Shown in pieces: positions 10,061-20,731 of a stretch of DNA of 64,000 bases. The stretch lies in NCBI RefSeq assembly GCF_028502605.1, contig NC_079234.1, positions 1,984,001 to 2,048,000 of the forward strand. The letters are read 5' to 3'. This stretch comes from Trichoderma breve. Lineage: Eukaryota; Ascomycota; Sordariomycetes; Hypocreales; Hypocreaceae. How positions within the stretch are numbered: position 1 is the stretch's first letter; each line of letters begins with the position of its first letter. The position numbers and the translations under genes are program-made. The notes below the pieces were generated by a model, which ran no database searches, was not told the origin of the DNA, and saw nothing but the letters and a program-made list of their open reading frames with translations.

Positions 10061-13000
10061 TCAAACCCATTTAATAGCGTCTTCTAGTAGCCAATGAACC
10101 GTCTCCAACACCGTCTTCTCATCGTTTCCTGCATCTACGGATACAATGTCATATTCTTTGCTGCTAGGCGGCTCATACAAGTCAATCTGGCTGTCAACCA
10201 ATGCTTCACTCATATAATGCCCCTTACGCTCTTGCAATCTCTTGACAAGAACCTCTTTGTCGGCCTCCAGGCTGATAAAAACAACTTTCACCTTGTGTGC
10301 AGCCATATGGTGACGAATCTGGTCACGATATACTTCCTTTAGTGCAGAGCAGCTGATGACTACTGAGCCATAAGCAAGGTCGACGAGCGTACCCAATGCA
10401 CGTTGATTGATTCGATCTAGCCACGATATGCGATCGTCATCGGTGAGGCTCACACCGGACCGCATTTTCTCAACAGCCTGGCGAGAGTGCAATTCATCGC
10501 CTTCGATAAATGGAACATCGAGGCTTTGTGATATCTGCTTTCCGATTGTAGATTTGCCCGTTCCGCAAGGTCCGATTATGACGATTGCCAATTTCTCAAC
10601 GCCAGAGGGAGATGCTGATTTCTTCCACGCTCTTTCGGTTAGGTAACCGACGAACTTTGTGACGTGGTCATCCCGCAGATTGGGAACTTTGTTCAAAGCT
10701 GGCGACAAAGATCTCGCGACATCGGTGGCAAACATTTTCGACGGACTAAATGAATCCTTATCATACTTGGTTGCGAAGAAGTCTGTCAGTTTGATAGGCG
10801 GATTGGCGATTGGATCGGGATTCGACGATCGTAGTCTTCTAATCCACTCCTTTGGCTCAACTTCATCAAACACAAGTCCACATTTGCGTAGAGCTGGCAG
10901 AAGATCATCGCTCCAGCTAAAGACTTGCGGATTGGTGATGTTGGCGAAAATACTACCTGCAGTCGAAAGTGATATGTCTGTAACAGCATCCGCTACAACA
11001 TCGACAGGTAGCCATGATGGTGTTTCTTGGAGTTTTGGTAGAGCTCCTATCGTTATTGCAGTTTGCATCATCATAGGTACGGCTTCCTGAGCATTCCAGA
11101 CGCCGTGCTCTGTATCCCCGATGATTTGTCCGACGCGCAGCACGCGAGCCGTAACGCCTTGAGATGAGGCTTTGGCACAGATATGCTCAGCTACCGACTT
11201 AGACTGTGCATATCCCATATTCTGGGCCCATGCAAAGTCTGGAGAGCGTTCAGGTACCGGGATAACTGTCGCCTGTGAACATGTACTGACAGATGAACAA
11301 AAGTTCATTGTTGCTGGAGGCTGCGCGGCTTGACAGAGATGTATGAGGTGAGATACACCTGCAATATTGCCCTTTTCGAAGCTGGATAAATGCATGTTAA
11401 AGTTGACTGACCAAGCACAATGGATAACGGCAGACAATTCTTCCGTAATTGTCTCATAGGTTGATTTGGAGAGGCCAAGATCTGGTTCGGCCAGATTGGA
11501 AGGCAGGACCACGATCTTGCGCCGAGAAGACAGCGATAATGAATGGTATACCCTTCTCTGTATCATCGAGCTCACCACTCGTTTATAGCCATGGGATGCA
11601 TCATCAGCCCGGACAAGACAGTAGATTCGGTCAATGTCTGGTCGAGAAGCTAATTTTGCAACGACATGGGCCCCCAGAGAACCGGTAGCTCCCGTAACAA
11701 CCTGGTACAGACAAATGTTAAAAGGGGATTGGATTGAAAGCCTCGTGAGTAAATGAACTTACTATGGATGATTTTGAAGGTTTGGACATGAACGCATTCG
11801 AATACTGCGCCACGAGTCTTTCCATCTGTTGTTCGATCGATGGCTCCTCACTCTTATCACCACCCATTCGGAGGCTAAGTAAGAAAGAGCTCAGTTTATT
11901 GATCGAAGGCTGTTCGAACACGATTTGTTGTCCAAGTTTATTTCCCCCAATGTTAACTGTCCTCAGTATCTCACTTCTCATTTGGATAGCTTGCAGAGAG
12001 TCCAGACCCAACACAAAAAAGTCATCGTCGTCTGCAATAGTTGTAGGTGAATCAGCGGTCTTCTGAAGCAAGCCTCTCAAAAACTGGCGAAGCTCTGGGA
12101 GGCCAAGTTGCACAAGCTCTCCAGACACAGTGTCGGCAAGATCATATGTCTCTTCAATTTCTTGCTGGAATTGCTTGTAAAAAGCCTGACGAATTATGCT
12201 CCCTTTGTCTGTTCGAGGATACGAACAATCGTGTGGCAATACTCGAATCATGTTCCGCGAAATTCGGGCAAATGCATCCGCAGATTTGTTTGCTGACTCG
12301 ACGACTGGCCAAATCGTATCAAGAATCTCCTGATTAGTACGAGCGGCCAATCGTGCAGCTGGAATAAGCAGCATCCCAAGATGCGCTCGACCAGCACCGA
12401 ATACAACGGCTTCGGCGACATTTTTGTTAGATCGTATCTTTCCCTCCATCATTACAGGGTTAAATTTCTCGCCGTTCACAAGAACTATGGTATCGTCGAG
12501 GCGGGCAATGTACTTCCATGCTCGAGGAATACTTGGATGAGGTTGGAATAGGTCTTTGGTGGCATAAGAGCCGTCAGGCTGGTTAGATTGCACCTTAGAT
12601 GGCCATCCATCTAATACAACGCATTCGTATAAATTTGGGCCGCGCGGAACCCATTGCAAGAACTTGGAGAGTTTCTCACTTTCTCGTACATAATTCCACT
12701 CTTTGTCGCCCTCAGCTCGGAAAGAAGTCATCAGTTGCCCAACTTCTGTCCTGTTAATGGTTAATATTGCAGTCAATGAGAATATTATTAGGTACCAAAT
12801 AGACTCACGCGCCGTAATGACCGATTAAGTTGACTCCATTATCGACAAGAAGGTTTCCGAGATCATCTGGACAGGCTGAGCCACCATACATCACAACCTT
12901 CAATTCTTGAAGAACACTAATGCCTTTCTGCGTTTCTGAGAGTAGCTTGAGCGCATACGGAACCCCGTAGAATATCTCAAAATTGTTTGCTTGCATGATT

Positions 13001-13908
13001 TTGAGCAGGTAGTCTTGCGTTAATGGAAGCTCAGCGTTGTAAAGATGAATTGACTTCCGGCTGTGCAATGCCCGAAAGAAGTTGCAAATGCCATGATTGT
13101 GAAACAACGGCAATGTGATGAACGATTTCATGTTCATGCTCACGGAATAATTTGCAAGGCATGACTTGTGAGGTTGGTATATCGGCTTTGGATGCCCAGT
13201 TGATCCTGTCCTCTTATCAACATTTGGCTAGTCAAAATATGGCTCAGTGGAGGGCTTACCGCTAGAGTGAATTATGAACGCAATATTCTGTGTCTCAATC
13301 TCAGCATCCAGCTGAGAATCCAACTGAGTATCACCATGAGCCTCAATAGAGTACTCAAATACCGCACGATCAACAATGTCAAGGAGCTGCAGGGAGGGCA
13401 CTAGTCCCTGGACTTCTTTAGCGGTATTGGAATGCCTCTTATCGGCAATAATTGTAGCCGCTGATGTAGCATTTATGAGAGATTCAACAGCTTCCACTGT
13501 GATTCTTGTTGAAACAAGCAAAACCGTATGTCCGAGCTTTGTCAAAGCTAACAAGGTTATGAGATACTCAAAGTTTGACAGACCCAAGAGCGCTACAACA
13601 CGCGGCTTTTCTTGAGAAGACTTTCGCGCGGGAACATATTGCGCATATCGATTTGCCGCTCTCCAAGCGAAAACATCAAGTTCTCGTAAGTTGTAGTCTA
13701 TGAAGTCGATACCTGATCTCGGGTATGAGACAATGTGATCTTCGGGATAGGAGATAGCCCGTTGGCGTACCAACGCATCAACTGTTCGTAATGCTGAATC
13801 AGACTTGAATGCATTGGCAGCAGTGCTTGAAGACTGAGTTAGAATATGTCCTGGCGCGTTGCTGGGAGTATCTGGTCGAGAAGAAGGAACGTAAATTGTA
13901 GCGGGCAT
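10061..13908 (-). CDS. NRPS-like adenylation-thiolation-reductase with C-terminal gluconokinase domain
   Basis: Four exons, 13908-13260, 13205-12809, 12750-11763 and 11701-10061, give 1224 aa; every phase closes and introns are 54-61 nt. The adenylation domain (about 40-560) shows SSGSTGHPKP, HYGATE and ARLDDTIVLVNGEK, as in fungal carboxylate-activating enzymes. A carrier domain follows with phosphopantetheine Ser in GLDSLQ (about 600). The thioester-reductase domain (679-1040) has VTGATGSLGAH and GYAQSK (YxxxK, about 842). Residues 1048-1224 form a complete gluconate-kinase-like domain: Walker A GPCGTGKST and EGDELHSRQAVEKM. No stop or intron separates reductase and kinase. Expected chemistry is ATP activation of an acid, loading on the carrier and NADPH release as aldehyde; the kinase partner reaction is unknown. 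It shares a promoter with the MFS gene at 14470. Confidence 0.9.
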
Positions 13909-14110
13909 GGTGTCTCTAGCTCGATCTACTCATGCGATACCGATACCATGAGAAACCTCCTTCGACGATTGTGGGAATGAGCGACCTATTTCACAACAAA
14001 GCAAAGTCAACTATATCCGTGCTCTGTTACTAAGCTTGCCAAGAATGACGATAAGGAATATGCTCATCGAAATTGTCACTTGATGTTGCTTCGTCGATAC
14101 TCCAATATTG

Positions 14111-14124
14111 CGGACTTTTATCCG
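14111..14124. promoter_or_regulatory. CGG-N8-CCG palindrome (copy 1)
   Basis: CGGACTTTTATCCG, preceded by G. The reverse complement reads CGGATAAAAGTCCG, nearly the same as copy 2. The architecture is typical for a Zn2Cys6 dimer. Confidence 0.55.
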
Positions 14125-14151
14125 GTGTCGCGATGATCTTCATTTTGGCTG

Positions 14152-14165
14152 CGGATAAAGGTCCG
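14152..14165. promoter_or_regulatory. CGG-N8-CCG palindrome (copy 2)
   Basis: CGGATAAAGGTCCG, flanked by G and C. Thirteen of 14 bases match the reverse complement of copy 1. Confidence 0.55.
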
Positions 14166-14469
14166 CTCAGTCCACCATTCTTTAGCTGAATGTGAGTGGA
14201 ACTTACCCCAGATCATCAAGCGCGGGGCTAATGAAAATCTGGGGATTCGGTAGAGGCACCGTTATACGAGTAAATGGGAGGGAGCAGATGGAATTCCTGT
14301 TTATAATAAAATGTTGGCACAGCCAGGTGATTCAATCACCAAAGAAGCAGTGAGCTTCTCTATTAGTTCTACTCTGTCATCGTAGAACCTACTTGTGTCA
14401 TCTATCTGAGACAAGCCAGCTATCTCAGCGAAATTACTATTCTTTTGATATCTCCAATCAAGCTTCAGC

Positions 14470-16122
14470 ATGGCGGGAGACACTACCAAGGTCGACAAGC
14501 CTGATATCGTCATGGTGGACGATAGAGATGACCACACGAACCATGATATTGAAAAGTCTGCTCAAGTGAAAGTCATTGACAACATACCCGTCTTGGGCTT
14601 GAGCGAAGAAGATGCGGTTTTCTACAACAGTATAACAGAAGCACAGAGGAAGAAAATCGTCAGAAAGGTAAGACAACCCAAACGGCAATACCAAATCAAA
14701 TTGACTTGACGCTTATTTCTCAATGTGCTGCAGATCGATTTGCGCCTGGTACCGATGTTGGCGATATTATACCTTATCTCGCAGCTTGATCGCGCAAACA
14801 TTGGAAACGCAAAGATTGAAGGCCTTTCCGAAGACCTACACCTCGTCGGGAACCAATACAATGTTGTACTGTCCCTTTTCTTCATCCCATACATTTTGCT
14901 TGAAGTTCCCAGCAATGTTTTGTTGAGGAAGTTTAGGCCCTCGGTTTATCTCGGCTCTCTTGTTATTCTTTGGGGCATCGTTATGACTATGCACGGCGTT
15001 GTCAAGAACTTCGGCGGCTTACTTGCTGTAAGACTTCTTCTCGGCGTCTTTGAAGCTGGATTCTATCCTGGCGCGGTTTATCTCTGCGCATTCTGGTACA
15101 TGCCCAAAGAGCTTGCCACAAGAATTGCATACTTCTACTGCACCAGTGCTTTATCAGGGGCATTTTCTGGTCTCTTAGCTGCAGCAATTGCTCTAATGGA
15201 TGGTGTTGGTGGCTATGAAGGGTGGCGATGGATCTTCCTCCTCGAGGGTATTGCTACCACTTTACTTGGTGTGCTTTGCTTCTTCTTTCTCGTTGATTCG
15301 CCGTCGCTTTCTGGTAGATGGCTGTCCGCAGATGAGATTAGATTTCTCGAACTTCAACATTTTGTGAAGCAAGGCGGGCGTTTCTCGGAACAATACTCTG
15401 AAAAGAGATTCAACTGGTACGAATTCAAAATGGTTCTCACCAACTGGAGGCTCTATCTCCAAGCCTACATTCTGCTGTGCATCTCAGCCTGTTCTTACGG
15501 AACTAAATTTACCCTTCCTTCAATTATCAAAGCAATGGGTTTTACAAACAACACAATAGCTCAGCTTATGACAGTACCAGCCTATGTGGCAGGAGGCATT
15601 TCTTCCATTTTCTTTGCGTACTTGTCCGATCGCTTTCTGTGGCGGATGCCCTTCATTGCGGCTCCCATGTTGCTCATCACCATTGGATACGCCGTGGTGA
15701 TGGGATTCGACGGCAAATTAGGTGGAAGCCATACAGGACCAGGATATTTCGCTCTTGTATTGACGTGTATGGGCATCTATCCTGTTCATCCGTCTGCCAC
15801 AAGCTGGGCTGCCAACAACCTGGCTCCAGCCAGCCGTCGTGCAATTGGACTTGCCTTTTGCATTTGCATGGGTAACATTGGAGGTATTATTGGCAGCTTC
15901 ATGTATCTTGACAAAGAAGCGCCTACTTACCACACGGGCTTTGGGCTTTCTCTGGCATTTGGCGCCTCTGGCGTCCTCGCAGCTCTGTTACTGGAACTAA
16001 GCTATATCTGGGCCAACAAACAAAAGTCAAAGATCCCCGAAGAGGAGGTTAGAGCACAATTTTCGGAAGACGAGTTGCTCAAGTTGGGTGACAAGAGCTT
16101 ACTCTTCAAGTATACGCTCTAA
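14470..16122 (+). CDS. MFS transporter, allantoate permease (Dal5/TNA1-like) family
   Basis: Two exons, 14470-14667 and 14734-16122, are separated by a 66-nt intron (gtaaga...tgcag) and give 528 aa. The hydrophilic head leads into KIDLRLVPMLAILYLISQLDRANIGNAKIEG, the hallmark first helix and loop of the anion:cation symporter family. VPSNVLLRKFRPS, RLLLGVFEAGFYPG and RWIFLLEG follow. Twelve hydrophobic segments fit a plasma-membrane carrier of small carboxylate or amide compounds. Because it is divergent from the reductase-kinase gene, it may export its product or import a precursor (inference). Confidence 0.9.
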
Positions 16123-16757
16123 GTGAAGGTATGCGTTATTGAAGTTTGGAGTTGTTAGTATTGGAACGCTGCACTGGCTGCGCATGTTATGAGGCGAACT
16201 TGTGATTACTGTGATTTGGAGATAGTCAAATTGATGTTACGATCGTTTGTTGTTATCACCATTTATTTAATAGTTTGTCTCTTTGTTAAATTTACTTCAT
16301 GAACCGAGTGATGGCTTCGAAACTCTCCCAATTGCCTAAGCGACTACATAACTATATCGCATTGTTATAATATAGATCCATGGCAACTGACTCGAATGCT
16401 GCTTCACAACCCAAAACATAACCATCATACCACAGTAAGCACTCTAGTAGCTAGATCAAGCCTAGACCTGTCAAAGTGGATCATATTATGGGAGTGGTGG
16501 TTTTCGTAAGCTTCTCATTTGATGATATCCCCGCAAACGTGACATACCGTAGCCCCTGTCTTTTCCTCCACAGCTCGACGCAGCTATTTTAGGACTCCGC
16601 TGTCTTGGCTCGGTATTAATACTGCATCCTTCGGCTTCTTTTCCGCCTCCTGCGCTGTGTTCCTCGCTTCGTCGCAGGGACAACAAGAACTCACGGCGAT
16701 CCAATTCGGAAACGAGGCGTCCAATTCGTATCCACCACGCTTTTGACTAATCGTCAA
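16123..16757. other. Intergenic / promoter of the cluster regulator
   Basis: 635 bp with no supportable gene. No clear CGG-N8-CCG copy was seen here, unlike in the neighbouring promoters. Confidence 0.45.
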
Positions 16758-19059
16758 ATGGAACCAGAGCTTACAAGCCAGAAGAGGAGCGTCGAGAGCG
16801 TTGAAGACATCGCTAAGGATCCTGCTGACCCTGTCTCTCGGAAGACGCGTAAGGTTAGTCGCGCCTGTGACTTTTGCAAGTCCAGAAAGGCAAAATGCAG
16901 CGGTGACCAACCATGCGCAAAATGCATCTCAAGAGGCCGAGTATGTTTGTATGAAGCAAAGTATACTCGCGGTATGCCGCCTACGCCTCCTCCATCATCT
17001 GATGTTAGCCACCGGCGGTCTGCAGGCGGTGGCAGACATTCTCTGAACGAGACCTTCGCCATCGCTAATGCTGTGTCCTTCATATCAAATGCTGGTACAA
17101 CTCCCAGTGAGAATGCACCGCTAGACGATCTATCTCAGCGGCCAGGGGGGCCAGCTGCTCCCTCCCGAGCATCTCCGGAGCTTGGGATGGCGGAAATTCA
17201 AGGCCAGGTCTTTGATCCAACATCAAGTTTGGCTTTTCTTCATCGAGCATCAAGGCGCCTCTCTGCTCACGGGAGTAGCCAGGGAGCCGACGATTCCCGA
17301 TTATTGGCAGAGAACCAATTGATGTATATGGCTGGAGACAAACCATTGGCAGTTGAAAGCGAGGGTGCTCAACAGCAGCCTTGTCTACCTGATCCAGAGG
17401 AAGCTAGGGACCTTTTGACTCTATACTTCGATGTCTGTATCGCGACTTATCGCATTCTGCATCGTCCTTCCACAGAAGACTGGCTGAGCATTATGGAGGG
17501 CAACTTAAAAGAAAGACTGGCTGTATGGCACGGTATTGGCCATACCAAAGCCGCCATTATATACGTAATGCTTGCAATTGCCAAGTTCCATCAGGAAAAG
17601 TCCAAAGGGCTCCCTGCCAGGGACTGTCAGGCCCTTCGTCTAGGCGATGTTTTCTTCCGCTTCTCGATGCGACTTACAGATCAGGAAACAGGGTTTCCCA
17701 AGCTAGAGTCTGCACAAGTCCGCATCGTCCAAGTATTATACTTGCTCACAACCTCTCGCTTCAATCAGAGCTGGTATATATTTGGAAACGCACTGCAGCT
17801 TATATCCGCGCTTGGTTTGCAGCGACGTGCAGATTGGAGGAGACGGCAAAAGTCAACCGATTATATCGAGAAGCAATGCTCCCTCAGAACCTTTTGGACC
17901 GCGTATGTCCTTGATAACTATCTGGGAGTTGTGTTTGGACGGCCGCGTCATTTTCACGATGATTACATCGATCAAGAACTACCAGATCGAATCAATGACG
18001 AAGACATGTCGGTAGATGGCCCTGTTGGTGATCCTGATGATCGTCGTGGGTGTCATACTGATGCTCTATTTTTCCATGCACGGTAAGGCAACACAGTCTT
18101 TCTCTCTCTCACCCCAATTAGCACTTTGCTAACTTATAAAATTGCAGCATTGCCAAGATAATTGGAGCCGTCTCGCAAGAAATGTATACAGCCAAGCATA
18201 CCTCTGAGATCGAGAGGATAGCCGCTGCCAAAGGCTTAACGCAACGCATTCAAGAGTGGCATCAAAGTCTACCGCCTCATCTAGGCGCCGTTCATCCTTC
18301 CATATTGATTCCCAGCTATCGAAGACCTGCGTTGGCGCTTGGCCTGGCTCACTCGCATGCTGTCATGCACGCCAATCGGCTCTTTCTGATGCGCTCTCCA
18401 GCATCTGCCTATATCACTCAAGTGAGCGACTGCATCAAAGCCGCCAAAGATGTGCTGGAATCGGTGGATACTATGGCACGCGGAAGTCCAATCTTCCATG
18501 CTTTCTGGTGGACTCATTATGTGACATTTTGCGCACTTGTGGTGACTTATGTATGGGTGATGCAGCAGCATCGCATGGGAGCTACCGACGACCCTGGTTA
18601 CAGAACGAGGTTAATGCAGTTGGCGGAGAGTTGCCATGGCCACCTTGCACGAGCGACCGCTTCAAACTCGCCCAGTCGACGGTATGCAGTTATTCTAGAA
18701 GGCTTTAGAGCTGCTGCAATGAACCAGTCAACTCCGCAGCACTCGAAAACGCACTATACCACGCCGAAAGAGCAGCAAGGTGATCAGAACTTGGCCACTC
18801 CGATGCTAGATACTGAAGACAGAGCAATCTTCCACCCCGTTGCTCAGAGCAACCTGGCGACGGAAATGCCTACTTTCCTGGACTGGCAACTAACTGATTG
18901 GCTCGATTTAGACTCATCCGTAGGTGTCCCTATCTGTATACAACTATTTTCTCTCATGCTAACATGTTGTAGGCTTTTTGGCCGAGTTTCAATTTGGATG
19001 AAGTAGTAATATCACCAGATGGAACTCAAGCGGGACATGAACAGAATTATACTACATAA
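16758..19059 (+). CDS. Zn2Cys6 transcription factor with fungal-specific domain (candidate cluster regulator)
   Basis: Three exons, 16758-18082, 18148-18919 and 18973-19059, give 727 aa. The in-frame codon at 16743 is TTG, so I start at the ATG at 16758. Residues 37-62 form the Zn2Cys6 cluster (CDFCKSRKAKC...CAKC...C), followed by a Pro/Ser-rich linker. The middle homology region has LTLYFDVCIATYRILHRPS, SALGLQRRADW and RTFWTAYVLDNYLGVVFGRP. The last junction uses the donor GTAGGT, which restores a sensible C-terminus (AFWPSFNLDEVV) in place of an early stop. It lies between the MFS gene and the tail-to-tail aldo-keto reductase, so it is the natural candidate for the CGG-N8-CCG sites. Confidence 0.88.
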
Positions 19060-19072
19060 TAATCTACATCTT

Positions 19073-20107
19073 CTACCTCGCAAACTTCTTCAAGTTTTCT
19101 GGTCCTGCCTCTCTAGCAATGCGTACAATCTCATCATGTCCAATTTCTTGAAAGATGTCAAAGCCCCATAATGACTGCCAATTATATCGCTTGTTTCTCT
19201 CAAGTCCGTTTAGCTTCTCAAAAGCATGCTGGGGCAGTTCCTTAACTTGCAAATTGGACGCAATTCGATCTGGCGTGATGCTTTTAGGCAGCACAACTGT
19301 TCCTCGTTGTACACCCCAGGAGTAGAGAACTTGCCCGATGTCCCAGCCCAATTCTTGGGCTAAATCCGCAACCAGCGGATCATCCACTGTTCGTGCCTCT
19401 CCTGTTTGGTTGTTTCCAAGAGGAGAGTAGGCCTCGATGAGGATGCCCTTGGACTGGCAAAAGTCAAACAACTGGCGCTGTTGGAGATACGGGTGTGCCT
19501 CAATCTGGTTAATAGCTGGAATTATTTTTGTTTTGCTAATCAGATCCTCAAGACGCTTAATGGTAAAATTGGAAACACCAATAGCTCGAACTTTTCCTGT
19601 TTGCAGTAGGCTTTCCATGGCTGAATAGGTCACTGCTGGATCAATGTCCGAGAGCTGAAAGACACCATCATTGGATAGTGGAAACCAATCTTCTCCAGAT
19701 TTGAAAGCTCTAAAATGCCTCGATAAGTAAACCGAACAAGATAGTTCTTATATAATCAATATCAAGACTTACACCGGCCAATGCATCAAGAACAAATCTA
19801 GGTAATCTGTCCCAAGGTCTTTAAGGGTCTTGTCCAATGCGGTTTCAACATCTTCAGGGGCATGTTTTGTGTTCCAGAGCTTTCCAGTAATAAAAATATC
19901 CTCTCAAGGGACTCCGCTAGCACGAATACCTTGTCCTACTTCGACTTCGTTACGGTATATCGCGGCACAATCTATGTGTCGATAGCCAGCTCGAAGGGCT
20001 GTTTCAACCGCATGCTCAACCTGCCCTGGGCGAGCCTGCCAAGTTCCAAAGCCGACTGCGGGGATCTTAGATCCGGTATTGAGGGTAAAGTGAGTTGGTA
20101 GCGCCAT
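19073..20107 (-). pseudogene. Aldo-keto reductase interrupted by an in-frame TGA
   Basis: Start ATG at 20107 (alternative 20113). Two exons, 20107-19773 and 19709-19073, would give 323 codons, the usual AKR length. The tetrad is recognisable: Asp46 (HIDCAA), Tyr51 (AIYRNE), Lys76 (TGKLWN) and His109 (LMHWP); later come GVSNFT, INQIEAHPYLQQ and SPLGN. Codon 68 (19906-19904) is TGA, between GVP and EDIFIT, where relatives usually have Arg; a CGA-to-TGA transition would explain it. Splicing cannot remove it with any intron of normal size. The rest of the frame is clean, so the lesion is recent, a sequencing error, or a rare readthrough case. The 3' end faces the regulator's, 13 bp apart. Confidence 0.8.
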
Positions 20108-20731
20108 TGTCATTGTAAAGAAACGACGGGAGAAATACAAGAAAACTTGGACGTATGATTGGCGGAAGCCTTTCTGATCACCTGTTCTGTGACGGTCTTT
20201 ATGTAATAGAGAAATTATAAGCAATAGCCTTTGGCATTTCTACGTCGGATTCTTATCCGCGTTGGCCAAGGCCGGATCCTCACACTGGCTGAAGACTAAC
20301 TATCTGTGGATGACTCGGAATCCTTTCTTAAAAATAATTGGGACTTTGTGGTGCACTAACTTCTTCGTGGCGTTGACCCATAATGGTTACCGTGGTGCCT
20401 GTGTATTAGTAGTTAGGACTTGCTTGCGCTTTTGATGCAATTAGAGGTCTGTCGCTGGGTGTTGAAGATACACGTTTACAAATGTACTGTCCTTTTCAGA
20501 CAATATCCAATCAACTTTTTACTACGGTTCAGTGCAATATCTGTATGCCAGTATTTGTCCTCTGGAAATACCACATTAGATTAGGTAGCACTTCGGTACC
20601 CTCATGTAATCACTCGATGAAATGCTGTTGTTATCCTAAATCATTTCATCTCCAATTCAACTTTTGAAGTTCAAATAATTCCTATCTTTTTATTTGCTCG
20701 CAGTGCTATTTACATGTCGAGGGTGGTAGAA
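20108..20731. other. Promoter of the aldo-keto reductase and intergenic spacer
   Basis: Contains one CGG-N8-CCG palindrome at 20246-20259, about 140 bp before the AKR start. No gene was seen in the rest. Confidence 0.5.
20246..20259. promoter_or_regulatory. CGG-N8-CCG palindrome (copy 3)
   Basis: CGGATTCTTATCCG has the same spacing and AT-rich centre as the two copies in the 14.1 kb promoter. Confidence 0.55.

Larger units (their letters stand above)
13909..14469. promoter_or_regulatory. Bidirectional promoter of the reductase-kinase and MFS genes
   Basis: This 561 bp lies between two divergent start codons. Two CGG-N8-CCG palindromes sit at 14111-14124 and 14152-14165. No ORF. Confidence 0.65.

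Noticed and set aside
16743..16757. Start of the cluster regulator at 16743
   Set aside because: The codon is TTG; the ATG at 16758 is used.
19895..19935. A mini-intron removing the AKR TGA codon
   Set aside because: The only GT-AG pair gives about 29 nt and shifts the frame; too short and not phase-preserving.
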